DNA of 64,000 bases, from the NCBI RefSeq assembly GCF_018604545.1, contig NZ_CP075896.1, forward strand, positions 8,494,001 through 8,558,000, read 5' to 3'. The translations under genes were made by a program, and so were the position numbers. Source of the stretch: Streptomyces koelreuteriae. GTDB lineage: Bacteria > Actinomycetota > Actinomycetes > Streptomycetales > Streptomycetaceae. Positions 51,560 to 61,480 of the stretch are shown in pieces; position 1 is the stretch's first letter; the number at the start of each line of letters is the position of its first letter. Under the pieces are notes generated by a model. It ran no database searches. It saw only the letters and a program-made list of their open reading frames with translations, and had not been told where the DNA came from.

Positions 51560-53494
51560 GTGACGGAGAACACGGCACGCCCGCTCGTGCTGCCGGTGGC
51601 GCCGACCCGGGGCCGGCTGCGCCCGCTCGGCCTGGACGAGGTCCGGATCACCGGCGGCTTCTGGGCCCGGCGCCGCCACATCAACGCGACCGCGACGCTC
51701 GGCCACTGCCGCGACTGGATGGAACGCGAGGGCTGGACCGGCAACTTCCGGGCCGCCGCCGAGGGCCGGATCCACACCGACCGGCGCGGCCGGGAGTTCG
51801 CCGACTCCGAGATCTACAAGCTCCTGGAGGCCATGGCCTGGGCGGGTCCTTCGTACGACGGGGACGTCGCCGCGCTCACCGATGTCATCGCCCCCGCCCA
51901 GCACCCGGACGGCTATCTGAACACCGCCTTCGGCCACCCTGGCCAGCAGCCCCGCTACAGCGACCTCGAATGGGGCCACGAACTCTACTGCCATGGGCAC
52001 CTCATCCAGGCGGGTGTGGCCCAGGCCCGCGCCCGGGGCGAGGGCGAGCTGACGAAGATCGCCCGGCGGGCCGCCGATCACCTCTGCACAGCCTTCGGAC
52101 CGGGCGGCAACCAGGGCGTCTGCGGGCACCCGGAGATCGAGACGGCCCTGGTGGAACTCGCCAGGCTCACAGGGGAGCAGCGCTACCTCGACCAGGCCGC
52201 CCTGTTCCTCGACCGGCGCGGCCACGGCCGTCTGGCCGACATCGAGTTCGGCCGCGCCTACTTCCAGGACGACCTGCCCGTACGCCGGGCCACCGCCCTG
52301 CGCGGCCACGCCGTGCGCGCCCTCTACCTCGCGGCCGGGGCGGTCGACGTGGCCGTGGAGACCGGGGACGACGAGCTGCTCGCCGCCGTCGTACGGCAGT
52401 GGGAGGCGACGGTCGCCCGGCGGACCTATCTGACCGGCGGGATGGGCTCGCACCACCGTGACGAGGCCTTCGGCGACGACTTCGTGCTGCCACCGGACCG
52501 CGCCTACTCGGAGACCTGCGCCGGTGTCGCCTCCGTGATGCTCGCCTGGCGGCTGCTGCTGGCCACCGGCGAGCCGCGCTTCGCCGACCTGGCCGAACGG
52601 ACCCTGTTCAACGTGATCGCCGCCTCCCCGTCCGAGGACGGCCGGTCTTTCTTCTACGCCAACACCCTGCACCGCCGTCACCGGGGCACCGTGCCCCCGG
52701 CGGACCGCGTCAGCCCGCGCGCCGACTCGGGCCTGCGCGCCCCCTGGTTCGCGGTGTCGTGCTGCCCGACCAACGTGGCGCGCACCCTCGCCCAGCTCCC
52801 GGCGTACCTGGCGACGGCGGACGACGACGGCCTGCAACTGCACCAGTACGCCGACGCGGAACTCGCCACCTCCCTGGGCGACGGCCAGGGCGTGGCGCTG
52901 CGGGTCCGTACCGACTACCCGTCCGACGGGACCGTGGCCGTGCGGATCAGCCGCTCCCCGGCCCGCCCCTGGACCCTGTCCCTGCGCGTCCCCGCGTGGA
53001 CGGCCGGGGAGACGGCCTCGCTGGTCGACCCGGACGGCAATCGCCGTACGGTCGCAACGGGCACGGTGCAGCTCACCCGCGTCTTCCGCCCCGGCGACGA
53101 GATACGCCTCGAACTGCCCGTCACCCCGCGCTGGATCCGTTCCGACTCCCGCATCGACGCGACACGCGGCACGGTGGCCGTCCAACGCGGCCCCCTCGTC
53201 TACTGCGCCGAATCCACCGACCTACCGGACGGACACGACGTCGACGCGCTCCGCGTGGACCCGTCCGCCGCACCGGAGGACGGGCCGGACGGCACGGTCC
53301 TCGCGCCCGGTGAACTCGCCGAACCACATGACACCGCCTGGCCGTACCGGCCGGTGGACGAAGCCACCGCACCCACGGCCGACCCCGAGGCGATCAGCCT
53401 CGTCCCCTACCACTCCTGGGCGAACCGCGGCCCCTCGACCATGCGCGTCTGGCTGCCGACGACCCCGCCCCCGACAACGCCCACCGAGAGGTAG
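51560..53494 (+). CDS. GH127 beta-L-arabinofuranosidase candidate (cytoplasmic)
   Basis: A 644-aa GH127/DUF1680 (PF07944) enzyme without a signal peptide. The Zn-thiolate centre of this family is visible: Glu318 and Cys320 (SETCAG) plus Cys401/Cys402 (SCCPTN). Glu302, 16 residues before Glu318, matches the acid/base Glu322 to Glu338 spacing of Bifidobacterium HypBA1. These enzymes use a Cys nucleophile to remove beta-L-arabinofuranose from hydroxyproline-linked or other short arabinosides. Start GTG 51560 has GAAGG ten bases upstream. Its cytoplasmic location fits action after uptake by the adjacent transporter. Confidence 0.92.
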   Translation: MTENTARPLVLPVAPTRGRLRPLGLDEVRITGGFWARRRHINATATLGHCRDWMEREGWTGNFRAAAEGRIHTDRRGREFADSEIYKLLEAMAWAGPSYDGDVAALTDVIAPAQHPDGYLNTAFGHPGQQPRYSDLEWGHELYCHGHLIQAGVAQARARGEGELTKIARRAADHLCTAFGPGGNQGVCGHPEIETALVELARLTGEQRYLDQAALFLDRRGHGRLADIEFGRAYFQDDLPVRRATALRGHAVRALYLAAGAVDVAVETGDDELLAAVVRQWEATVARRTYLTGGMGSHHRDEAFGDDFVLPPDRAYSETCAGVASVMLAWRLLLATGEPRFADLAERTLFNVIAASPSEDGRSFFYANTLHRRHRGTVPPADRVSPRADSGLRAPWFAVSCCPTNVARTLAQLPAYLATADDDGLQLHQYADAELATSLGDGQGVALRVRTDYPSDGTVAVRISRSPARPWTLSLRVPAWTAGETASLVDPDGNRRTVATGTVQLTRVFRPGDEIRLELPVTPRWIRSDSRIDATRGTVAVQRGPLVYCAESTDLPDGHDVDALRVDPSAAPEDGPDGTVLAPGELAEPHDTAWPYRPVDEATAPTADPEAISLVPYHSWANRGPSTMRVWLPTTPPPTTPTER

Positions 53495-53496
53495 CC

Positions 53497-56400
53497 GTGC
53501 CCGCACAGCGAAGACGACACCGCCGCGGCATCCTGGCCGGGGCGCTGACCCTGGGACTGCTGGCCCCGCTCGCCGCCACCGCCCCGGCAGCGGCGGACAA
53601 CGCGGCGATCGGCTACCCGGTCTACTCCGGATCCGACCGCCCCGTTCCCACGCTCCCGGCCGGCTTCACCGTCCACCGCACTCTGCGCGCCCAGTACGAG
53701 GCCGACCGCGAGGCCGGGGACGGCACCGACTTCTGGATGGACCGCATGCTGGCCCGCAAGGGCGAGGACCCGGCGGGGGACTGGCTGTTCACCCGGGGAC
53801 GCGCCCTGTTCATGAAGGAACACACACCGTCCCAGCTGGGCTTCGCCGGCAAGGTCGCCTATTGGGAGAGCATCGACAACCGGTCCGCGTACACCATCAC
53901 CCTGAACGTCGACGGCGAGAACCTCACCCTCCGGGAGAACACCGGCGCCCGCACCCAGACCCCCAGCTACTGGCGCAGCGAGTTCACCCACGAGGCCACC
54001 GGCCTGAAGGTGACACAGACCAAGTTCATCACCGAAGCGAACACCGCCGTCACGAACCTGGCCCTCACCAACACCGGCGCCGAGCGTCGTGAGGTCCGGC
54101 TGCGCGCCACCTCCCCGTACACCACGACCATCGAGGGCCGTGAGCTCACCGGAGCGGTGCCCGCGAAGAACAACCTCACGACCGTCTTCCCCCGCCTCAG
54201 CGGCGATGGCTTCACCGCCGAGGGCGAGTCGCTGACCCGCACGCTGACCCTGCCGGCCGGACGCACCCTCACCACCAAGGTCCAACTCGGCTTCGTCACC
54301 GAGGAGATCACCGACTCCCGCCCGGAGTACGACTCCCTGCGCACCGCGTCCCCGGCCACCGCCTTCCGTCGGCACGTCCAGAGGTACAACCGTTGGTGGG
54401 CCGAGAACCTGCCCTACCTCGACGTCCCCGACGACAACATCGAGAAGACGCTGTACTACCGCTGGTGGCTGCTGCGCTACAACTACCTCGACGCCGACAT
54501 CCCGGGCAGCGACTACCAGTTCCCCACCTCCATGGAGGGCGTCCTCGGCTACAACAACGCCATCGCCCTCACGGTCGGCATGTTCGTCGACGACCTCAAG
54601 TACCTGCGCGACCCGAGCTACTCGTACGGCCCGTGGGTGTCGGCCGGTGAGGTCTCGAAGAACGGCAAGTACACCGACAACCCGGGCGACCCGGAGAACT
54701 GGTCCAACAGCTACACCCAGTACATCTCCGAGGCGGCCTGGCGCTCCTACCAGGTGCACGGCGGCCCCGACGGCATCGTGCGCAACCTCGCCCGGTACGC
54801 GGAGAAGGACGTCCGGGGCCAGCTCGAGAACTACGACGAGGACGGCAACGGGCTGATCGAGTACGACTGGGGCGCGATGACCGGCAACGACGCCGACGCG
54901 GTCTCCTTCGACTGGAAGCCCGGCAACCTGGACCGCGCCGAATCCGCCTACGTCTACAGCAACGCGACGGCGGCCGCCCGCGCCTACGACCTGCTCGGCG
55001 AGAAGGCGAAGGCCGAGGAGATGCGCGGGACGGCGAACCGGGTGAAGAAGGCGGTCCTTGACCACCTCTGGGACCCGAAGGACAAACTGCTCAAGCACCG
55101 GCACGTCGCCAGCGACACCCTCGTGCCCTGGAAGGAGATCAACAACTACTACCCGTACAGCGTGGGCCTGATGCCCACGCCGCAAGAGGACCCGCAGTAC
55201 CTGGAGGCGCTGCGGCTGTGGGCGGACGCGAAGCAGTACCCCGTCTTCCCTTTCTTCACGGCCAACCAGGCCGACAAGGCGGAGGCGGCGGAGCAGGGCC
55301 ACCCCGGGAGCAACAACTTCTCCGTCATCAACTCCACGGTCACCTTCCGCTTCCTCTCCTCGGTGCTGCGGAAGTACCCCAGCAAGTACATCGACCGCAC
55401 CTGGTACAAGAAGCTGCTGTCCTGGAACGCCTGGGCCCACTACATCGACGGCGACAACCGGTATCCCGACCAGAACGAGTTCTGGTCCGACGGCCGTGCC
55501 GACCCGCAGAAGATCGGCTACCGCTCCTGGATCCACCACACCGTCCTCGGCACCACCAACTGGACCGTCATCGAGGACGCGATGGGGTTCAGGCCGCGCG
55601 CCGACCGGAAGATCGAGCTGTGGCCGATCGACGTCGACTGGCCGCACTTCGCGGTCACCGACATCAACTACCGGGGCACGGACGCGGCCGTCCTGTGGGA
55701 CGAACCCGGCGACGGGAAACGCCCGTACGGCAAGCGGGTCCCCGAGGGGTACTCCCTCTACCTCGACGGGAAGCTCGCCTTCACTGCCGACCGCCTCACC
55801 CACCTCGTCTACGACCCCACGACCCGCAAGGTCACCTTCCCCGACGGTGGCGGAGCCAAGGTGAGGACCACCGGCCTGCGCACGCATGTCGCCGAGCCGC
55901 AGGACGTGACCTACGGCCCGAAGGAGCGCGTCACCGACCTGTTCGCCAAGGCAGGCCGGGACCTCACGGGCAAAGCCGGGAACAACCTCGCTGCCGGGGC
56001 CACCGCCCGCGCCTCCCACGAGGCCGAGGGCCGGGGCATCGCCGGCGCCGTCGACGGCTTCACCGTCAACGAGCCCTCCTGGGGCGCCCGCGGCTCCGGC
56101 AACGCCGAGGACTGGTACGAGATCGACTTCGGCCGCACCCGCACGGTCGACGACGTCCGGCTGCACTTCTCCAGCGACAAGAAGCCCGGCGGATACGCCG
56201 AACCGGCCCTCTACACCGTGCAGCACCAGGACCGGTCGGGCCAGTGGAAGGACGTGGCCCGGCCCGCCAAGTCCCCGGCCTACCCGCGCGCCAACCTCAA
56301 CCGGGTGCGCTTCCAGGAGGTGACCACGGCCAAGCTGCGCGTCCTCATGCGCCACCGCGACGGCCACACCAGCGGCCTGAAGGAGATCCAGGCCTACGAC

Positions 56401-57666
56401 ACCGGCGGGCGACCGCCGACGGCCCGCAACCGGCCTCCCTACGTCGAGGCCTGGCGGGACCCGACGTACACCCGGCCGGGCCAGGTCAGGCTCACGGGCA
56501 TCACCGAGGACGACGGACTGCCGAAGAGGGAACTCTCCGCCTCCTGGAAGACGGCCGAAGCCCCCGACGGCGGCACCGTCATCTTCGACGACCCCCGAAC
56601 CCCCACCACTGTCGCCCGGTTCACCAAGGCAGGCACCTACACCCTCGAACTGACCGCCACCGACGGGGCGTTGACGTCGTCGAAACGGGTCGTGGTGAAG
56701 GTCGAGGAGCTCGGTGACGGCCGGGTGAACCTGGCACCGTCCGCGACCCCCACCGCGTCCTACACCTCCGGCTGGGAGTCGGTGGCCGCGATCAACGACG
56801 GCCGCGAACCGGCCTCGTCGTCCGACGCCCCGCGCTGGGGTAGCTGGCCCCAGAAGGACACCCAGTGGATCCAGTACACCTGGGAGGACCCGGTCCGCGT
56901 GGACGGCTCGGACCTGTACTTCTTCCGCGACGCGCAGCCGGGCGCGGCCGACGGGGTGGGCGTGCCGGCCTCCTGGGTCATCGAGTACCGCGACGGCGAC
57001 ACCTGGCGCGAGGTCCCCGCCCCCAGCGGCTACGGCACCGCAGAGAACCGCTACAACCGGACCACGTTCACCCCGGTCACCACCACCGCACTGCGGGCTA
57101 AGCTCACCGGCCACCCGAATCTCGCCCTCGGCGTCCAGGAGTGGAAGGTCTACGCCGAGGCACCGGAGTCGGTGCGCGAGACCCACATCCCCACCCTCCG
57201 TGGCACCGTCCCCGAGCTGCCCGATCAGGTCACGCTCGTATACGCCGACGGCTCCACGGCCCGCTCACCCGTGGCCTGGCCCGCCCTGACCGAGGACCAG
57301 GTCGCCGAGGGCGGCACCAGCGTCACGGTCACCGGCCTCGCCGACCGCACCGCCCAGCCGGTCACCGCCACCGTGTGGGTACGGCACACCGACGCGGTCG
57401 AGATCACCAGCGTCGCCGAGGAGCGCCTCACCACCCGTCCCGGCAGGGCCCCGACGCTCCCCGCCACGGTGGTCGCCACCTACAACGACGGCTCCAGGGA
57501 CAGCCGGACACGAGTGACCTGGGACCCGGTCGATCCGGACCAGTACGCCGGGCCCGGAACCTTCGAGGTCAGGGGAACCGTGCCGGACACCTCGCACCGC
57601 GCCACGGCCACGATCACCGTGACACCCCCGCGCGACCCGGGTGGGACGTCTCCCGCCCGCCGATGA
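53497..57666 (+). CDS. Secreted 1389-aa multidomain glycoside hydrolase (MGH1-like barrel, discoidin and Ig-like domains)
   Basis: A very large exported protein. Signal peptide (about 1-34, RRRHRRGILAGALTLGLLAPLAATAPAAA). A beta-sandwich (~60-260) precedes an (alpha/alpha)6-barrel (~270-760) resembling MGH1/GH63-type glycosidases, with MEGVLGYNNAIALTVGMFVDDLKYL and a later YDWGAMTGNDADAVSFDW carrying acidic candidates. Then a discoidin (F5/8 C) domain (~830-965), an Ig/PKD-like domain (~975-1065), a second discoidin domain (~1068-1220) and two Big_4-type Ig domains. Binding domains suggest attachment to plant cell walls. It starts two bases after the GH127 stop. Substrate specificity cannot be assigned; arabinan or arabinogalactan is likely from context. 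Confidence 0.85.
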   Translation: MPAQRRRHRRGILAGALTLGLLAPLAATAPAAADNAAIGYPVYSGSDRPVPTLPAGFTVHRTLRAQYEADREAGDGTDFWMDRMLARKGEDPAGDWLFTRGRALFMKEHTPSQLGFAGKVAYWESIDNRSAYTITLNVDGENLTLRENTGARTQTPSYWRSEFTHEATGLKVTQTKFITEANTAVTNLALTNTGAERREVRLRATSPYTTTIEGRELTGAVPAKNNLTTVFPRLSGDGFTAEGESLTRTLTLPAGRTLTTKVQLGFVTEEITDSRPEYDSLRTASPATAFRRHVQRYNRWWAENLPYLDVPDDNIEKTLYYRWWLLRYNYLDADIPGSDYQFPTSMEGVLGYNNAIALTVGMFVDDLKYLRDPSYSYGPWVSAGEVSKNGKYTDNPGDPENWSNSYTQYISEAAWRSYQVHGGPDGIVRNLARYAEKDVRGQLENYDEDGNGLIEYDWGAMTGNDADAVSFDWKPGNLDRAESAYVYSNATAAARAYDLLGEKAKAEEMRGTANRVKKAVLDHLWDPKDKLLKHRHVASDTLVPWKEINNYYPYSVGLMPTPQEDPQYLEALRLWADAKQYPVFPFFTANQADKAEAAEQGHPGSNNFSVINSTVTFRFLSSVLRKYPSKYIDRTWYKKLLSWNAWAHYIDGDNRYPDQNEFWSDGRADPQKIGYRSWIHHTVLGTTNWTVIEDAMGFRPRADRKIELWPIDVDWPHFAVTDINYRGTDAAVLWDEPGDGKRPYGKRVPEGYSLYLDGKLAFTADRLTHLVYDPTTRKVTFPDGGGAKVRTTGLRTHVAEPQDVTYGPKERVTDLFAKAGRDLTGKAGNNLAAGATARASHEAEGRGIAGAVDGFTVNEPSWGARGSGNAEDWYEIDFGRTRTVDDVRLHFSSDKKPGGYAEPALYTVQHQDRSGQWKDVARPAKSPAYPRANLNRVRFQEVTTAKLRVLMRHRDGHTSGLKEIQAYDTGGRPPTARNRPPYVEAWRDPTYTRPGQVRLTGITEDDGLPKRELSASWKTAEAPDGGTVIFDDPRTPTTVARFTKAGTYTLELTATDGALTSSKRVVVKVEELGDGRVNLAPSATPTASYTSGWESVAAINDGREPASSSDAPRWGSWPQKDTQWIQYTWEDPVRVDGSDLYFFRDAQPGAADGVGVPASWVIEYRDGDTWREVPAPSGYGTAENRYNRTTFTPVTTTALRAKLTGHPNLALGVQEWKVYAEAPESVRETHIPTLRGTVPELPDQVTLVYADGSTARSPVAWPALTEDQVAEGGTSVTVTGLADRTAQPVTATVWVRHTDAVEITSVAEERLTTRPGRAPTLPATVVATYNDGSRDSRTRVTWDPVDPDQYAGPGTFEVRGTVPDTSHRATATITVTPPRDPGGTSPARR

Positions 57667-57707
57667 CCCAGCCGACGACCGACGATCGACGACGATCGGA
57701 GTGCGCC

Positions 57708-59879
57708 ATGTCCCAGCCACCCACCCGCCGCCGCGTGCTGAGCCTGACCGCCGGCGCCGCGGCCACAGCGACCCCGCTCATCGCCTCCGGCCCACCGGCC
57801 CAAGCCGCACCCGCCGGGCCCACAACCGAGGCAGCCGAGGCAGCTGTCGTCGCGGGGAGAGCGCTGCCCGCCCAGCCGACCTGGGCGGTTCGGCCCTTCG
57901 GCCTGGACCAGGTCACCCTCGGCGGGGGCGTCTTCAAGGCCAAGCGCGACCTGATGCTCGACTACGCCCGCGCCTACCCGGCCGACCGCATCCTGGCCGT
58001 CTTCCGCGCCAACGCCGGACTGGACACGCTCGGCGCACGGCCCCCGGGCGGCTGGGAGACCGCCGACGGAAACCTGCGCGGCCACTACGGCGGCCACTTC
58101 CTCACCCTCATCGCGCAGGCGTACGCCGACACCCGCGAGGCCGCTCTCAAGTCCAAGCTCGACTACCTGGTCACGGCCCTCGGCGAGTGCCAGCAGGCCC
58201 TCGCCGAACGCGGCGACCCGAAACCGAGCCACCCCGGCTACCTGGCCGCCTACCCGGAGACGCAGTTCATCCTCCTGGAGAGCTACACGACCTACCCCAC
58301 CATCTGGGCGCCGTACTACACCTGCCACAAGATCATGCGCGGGCTCCTGGACGCGCACACCCTGGCCGGCCACCAGCAGGCGCTGACCATCGCCGCGAAG
58401 ATGGGCGACTGGGTGCACAGCCGTCTGGGCCGGCTGCCGAAGGCGCAGCTGGAGCGCATGTGGTCGATCTACATCGCCGGTGAGTACGGCGGCATGAACG
58501 AGGTCATGACGGACCTGTACGCCCTCACCGGACGGCCGGAACACCTCGCCGCCGCCCGCTGCTTCGACAACACCACACTGCTCAACGCCTGCGCGGAGAA
58601 CCGGGACGTCCTGGAAGGCAAGCACGCCAACCAGCACATCCCGCAGTTCACCGGCTACCTCCGCCTGTTCGACCACACCGGCGAGGAGACCTACGCCGCC
58701 GCGGCCCGCAACTTCTGGGGCATGGTCCAGAGCTCCCGCACCTACGCCCTGGGCGGCACCGGCCAGGGCGAGATGTTCCGCGCCCGCGGCGCCATCGCGG
58801 CGACCCTCGACGACAAGAACGCCGAGACCTGCGCCACGTACAACATGCTCAAACTGAGCCGGCAGCTCTACTTCCACGAGCCGGACCCCGCCTACATGGA
58901 CTACTACGAGCGGGGCCTGACCAACCACATCCTCGCCTCCCGCCGGGACACCCCCAGCACCGACAGCCCCGAGGTCACCTACTTCGTGGGCATGGGCCCG
59001 GGCGTACGACGCGGATTCGGCAACACCGGCACCTGCTGCGGCGGCACCGGCATGGAGAACCACACCAAATACCAGGACTCGGTCTACTTCCGCTCCGCCG
59101 ACGGCGACACCCTGTACGTCAACCTGTACCTGGCCTCCACCCTGCGCTGGCCGGAGCGCGGCCTCGTCATCGAGCAGACGAGCGACTACCCGGCCGAGGG
59201 CGTCCGCACCCTGACCTTCCGCGAGGGCGGTGGCCGACTCGCCGTCAAACTGCGCATCCCGTCCTGGGCCACGACAGGCGTCACGGTCACGGTCAACGGA
59301 ACCCCGCACCGGGCGAAGGCCGCGCCCGGCACCTACCTCACCCTGGACAGGGACTGGAGCCGAGGCGACCGCATCCGCGTCTCGACGCCCTACCGGCTGC
59401 ACATCGAACGAGCCCTGGACGACCGGACCGTCCAAGCACTCTTCCACGGCCCGCTCCTCCTGACGGCCCAGAGCCCGGAGCAGCAGTTCCGCGCCTTCTC
59501 CTTCTACAAGGACTTCACGCTCCGCGGCGACCTGGTCGACGCGATCAAACCCGCCTCCCGCCCCCTGCACTTCACCACCCACAACCTCACCCTCGCCCCC
59601 TTCCACCTGGGCAACGACGCCCCCTACCACGCCTACTTCAAGCGCGCCGAACCCGTCATCGTGTTCGGCGCGGCCGACTCGGGCGTCCCCAACCGCGCCC
59701 GCCCCGACGGCCAGACCTTCCTCGACGTCCTGTGGCAACAGGCCCCCTTCCCGGCCTCCGCCCAGTTCGTACGCGCCGTACGCACCCTCGCGGACCGCTG
59801 GCTGTCCGAAAACCTGCTCACCCGCGCCGAACGCGACCGCGTCATCACGGCAGCGAACAACGCGGACCTGAGACGCTGA
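57708..59879 (+). CDS. Secreted GH127/GH146-type beta-L-arabinofuranosidase candidate
   Basis: A 723-aa PF07944 enzyme with a Tat-like signal (TRRRVLSLTAGAAATATPL). The Zn centre is visible as Glu373/Cys375 (AETCATYN) and Cys443/Cys444 (TGTCCGGTGMEN), the latter including the Cys nucleophile; the CCxGT form is more GH146-like than the intracellular enzyme here. C-terminal beta-sandwich domains follow. GGAG six bases before ATG 57708 decides the start; an ATG at 57663 would overlap the previous stop and give a longer signal. Export of this enzyme and import of short arabinosides would divide labour with the cytoplasmic GH127. Confidence 0.9.
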   Translation: MSQPPTRRRVLSLTAGAAATATPLIASGPPAQAAPAGPTTEAAEAAVVAGRALPAQPTWAVRPFGLDQVTLGGGVFKAKRDLMLDYARAYPADRILAVFRANAGLDTLGARPPGGWETADGNLRGHYGGHFLTLIAQAYADTREAALKSKLDYLVTALGECQQALAERGDPKPSHPGYLAAYPETQFILLESYTTYPTIWAPYYTCHKIMRGLLDAHTLAGHQQALTIAAKMGDWVHSRLGRLPKAQLERMWSIYIAGEYGGMNEVMTDLYALTGRPEHLAAARCFDNTTLLNACAENRDVLEGKHANQHIPQFTGYLRLFDHTGEETYAAAARNFWGMVQSSRTYALGGTGQGEMFRARGAIAATLDDKNAETCATYNMLKLSRQLYFHEPDPAYMDYYERGLTNHILASRRDTPSTDSPEVTYFVGMGPGVRRGFGNTGTCCGGTGMENHTKYQDSVYFRSADGDTLYVNLYLASTLRWPERGLVIEQTSDYPAEGVRTLTFREGGGRLAVKLRIPSWATTGVTVTVNGTPHRAKAAPGTYLTLDRDWSRGDRIRVSTPYRLHIERALDDRTVQALFHGPLLLTAQSPEQQFRAFSFYKDFTLRGDLVDAIKPASRPLHFTTHNLTLAPFHLGNDAPYHAYFKRAEPVIVFGAADSGVPNRARPDGQTFLDVLWQQAPFPASAQFVRAVRTLADRWLSENLLTRAERDRVITAANNADLRR

Positions 59880-59891
59880 ACGGCACCTCAC

Positions 59892-59922
59892 GCGGAGCGG
59901 ACGACCGGAATAGCCGCTCCGC
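59892..59922 (+). terminator. Hairpin ending the arabinoside operon
   Basis: A perfect nine-base stem GCGGAGCGG / CCGCTCCGC around a 13-base loop, 12 bases after the last GH gene. Confidence 0.75.
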
Positions 59923-59954
59923 TCCAGAACGCTCCGAAATCGCCAAAGTCGGAC

Positions 59955-59978
59955 CGGAAGTCGTCTGGACCACTTCCG
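59955..59978. promoter_or_regulatory. Inverted repeat upstream of the MFS-PKS genes
   Basis: CGGAAGT and ACTTCCG with a ten-base spacer, about 240 bases before the MFS start. It may be an operator for the polyketide cluster or residual terminator structure. Confidence 0.35.
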
Positions 59979-60217
59979 AGTCTTGAACACGCCTGTCCGG
60001 ATCTGCTTGGGTGACGACTCAATGGCCGCCATCCGGTGGCCTATTGGGGGGAATGGTTCTGTGCTGGGCCGGCAGCGGGGCATGACAACGCCGTACGACG
60101 GGCGACCTCACCGGCCCCTTCCGTCCGCCTGGATCCCGCACCGCCGCTGAGCGGGCGGGCCAGGCGCTCCCGGTCTCACACCCTTCACACCCCTTGATGC
60201 AGACCTGAGGAAGGTGC

Positions 60218-61480
60218 ATGAGGTACTTCCGTCTGCTCGTTCTGGGCAACGGCATCTCGGCGTACGGCAGTTACCTGAACATGGTGGCGCTGAACGTCTT
60301 CGTCTACGACGCCACCGGCAGCGCGCTGGCCGCCGGCCTCTTCATGGCCGTACGCCTGGCGACCAGTGTCGTGTCGGGCTGGGTCAGCGGCCGGCTCGTC
60401 TCGGCCTACGACCGCAAGCGCCTGATGGTCGGCGCCGACCTGTGCCAGGCCGTGGCCCTGCTGTCGCTGCTGCTCGCCCCCGACGGGATACGCCCCGGGC
60501 TCCTGTACGTCCTGGCCGTGGTCACGGGCGGCTGCTCGACGCTCTCCCAGGTGGCCCTGCGCAGCAGCATCCCCGAGATCGTCGGCGCTGAGCACCGCGT
60601 CCGGGCCAACGGGCTGCTCGTGACGGGGCGTTCGCTCGCCATGATCGCCGGCTTCGCCTCATCGGGCGTGATCGTGGCGAAATTCGGCTACTCCGCGGCG
60701 TTCGCGCTGGACGCCGCGACCTTCCTGGTCTCCGCGACCATGCTCTTCCTGCTGCCCGTCCGCACCCGGTCGGCCCCGGCCGCCACGGGCCCCGGCTCGG
60801 CGAAGGACTCCGGTGCCGCGCGCTGGACGGCCCGGATGCTGCTGGGCACCGCACCGGTCCTCATGGCGATGGTCGCCATCCGGGCCGTCGACGGGCTGGG
60901 CTCCTCTTCCCACAACGTCGCCCTGCCCATCTACTCCAGCGGCCTGGACCCCGACCATCCGGCCACGTTCATCAGCCAGTTCTGGGCCACCTGGGCCATC
61001 GGCAACATCGTCGCCCAACAGGTCATCGGCCGGGTCACCAAGAAGTCCGGACGGACACCGGGGGAGCGGGCCTTCGCGCTCGGCGCCGTAGTGATGTCGG
61101 CAGGCTTCATCGTGGTCTTCAGCGGACTGCCGACCGTGCCCGCCGTCATCGCCGCGCTCGTCGCCGGAGCCGCCGACGGATTCACCGAGATCGTCTACGT
61201 GTCGAGGCTGCAGACCGCCCCCGACGAGCAGCGCGGCCGCCTCTTCGGGCTCACCGCCTCGGTGGAGAACTTCGGGTTCGGGCTCGGCATGCTCGTCAGC
61301 GGCGCGCTCCTGGAGGCCTTCTCGCCACTGCAGGTGGTGGGCGCCTTCCACGGCCTCGCGATCGTCCTGTGCCTGATCCTGCTCGGCTGGCTGCTGCGCC
61401 GGGGCAGAATGGAACCCGACCCGCCCGCGGAGGAACCGGCCGGCCGTGACCAGCCGACGGTGACGGAGGGACGCGGCTGA
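60218..61480 (+). CDS. MFS transporter coupled to a polyketide synthase
   Basis: A 420-aa major facilitator with 12 predicted helices and a central cytoplasmic loop (about 190-205). The N-terminal half carries GWVSGRLVSAYDRKRLMV, typical of the enterobactin-exporter-like (EntS/MFS_3) group. The stop overlaps the PKS start (TGATG), so transporter and synthase are coupled. It most likely exports the polyketide product or a siderophore-like compound and provides self-resistance. GGAAGG lies a few bases before ATG 60218. Confidence 0.9.
   Translation: MRYFRLLVLGNGISAYGSYLNMVALNVFVYDATGSALAAGLFMAVRLATSVVSGWVSGRLVSAYDRKRLMVGADLCQAVALLSLLLAPDGIRPGLLYVLAVVTGGCSTLSQVALRSSIPEIVGAEHRVRANGLLVTGRSLAMIAGFASSGVIVAKFGYSAAFALDAATFLVSATMLFLLPVRTRSAPAATGPGSAKDSGAARWTARMLLGTAPVLMAMVAIRAVDGLGSSSHNVALPIYSSGLDPDHPATFISQFWATWAIGNIVAQQVIGRVTKKSGRTPGERAFALGAVVMSAGFIVVFSGLPTVPAVIAALVAGAADGFTEIVYVSRLQTAPDEQRGRLFGLTASVENFGFGLGMLVSGALLEAFSPLQVVGAFHGLAIVLCLILLGWLLRRGRMEPDPPAEEPAGRDQPTVTEGRG

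Larger units (their letters stand above)
59880..60217. other. 338-base intergenic region before the MFS-PKS unit
   Basis: It contains a perfect terminator (59892-59922) for the arabinoside operon, then an inverted repeat CGGAAGT / ACTTCCG (59955-59978), then a GC-poor stretch up to the MFS start. No gene or RNA is recognised. Confidence 0.7.

Noticed and set aside
53407..57186. Long - strand open frame opposite the 1389-aa glycosidase
   Set aside because: Val/Gly/Asp-rich antisense shadow without motifs.
57480..60083. Long - strand frame opposite the GH146-like gene
   Set aside because: Antisense shadow; no ribosome site and no conserved domain.
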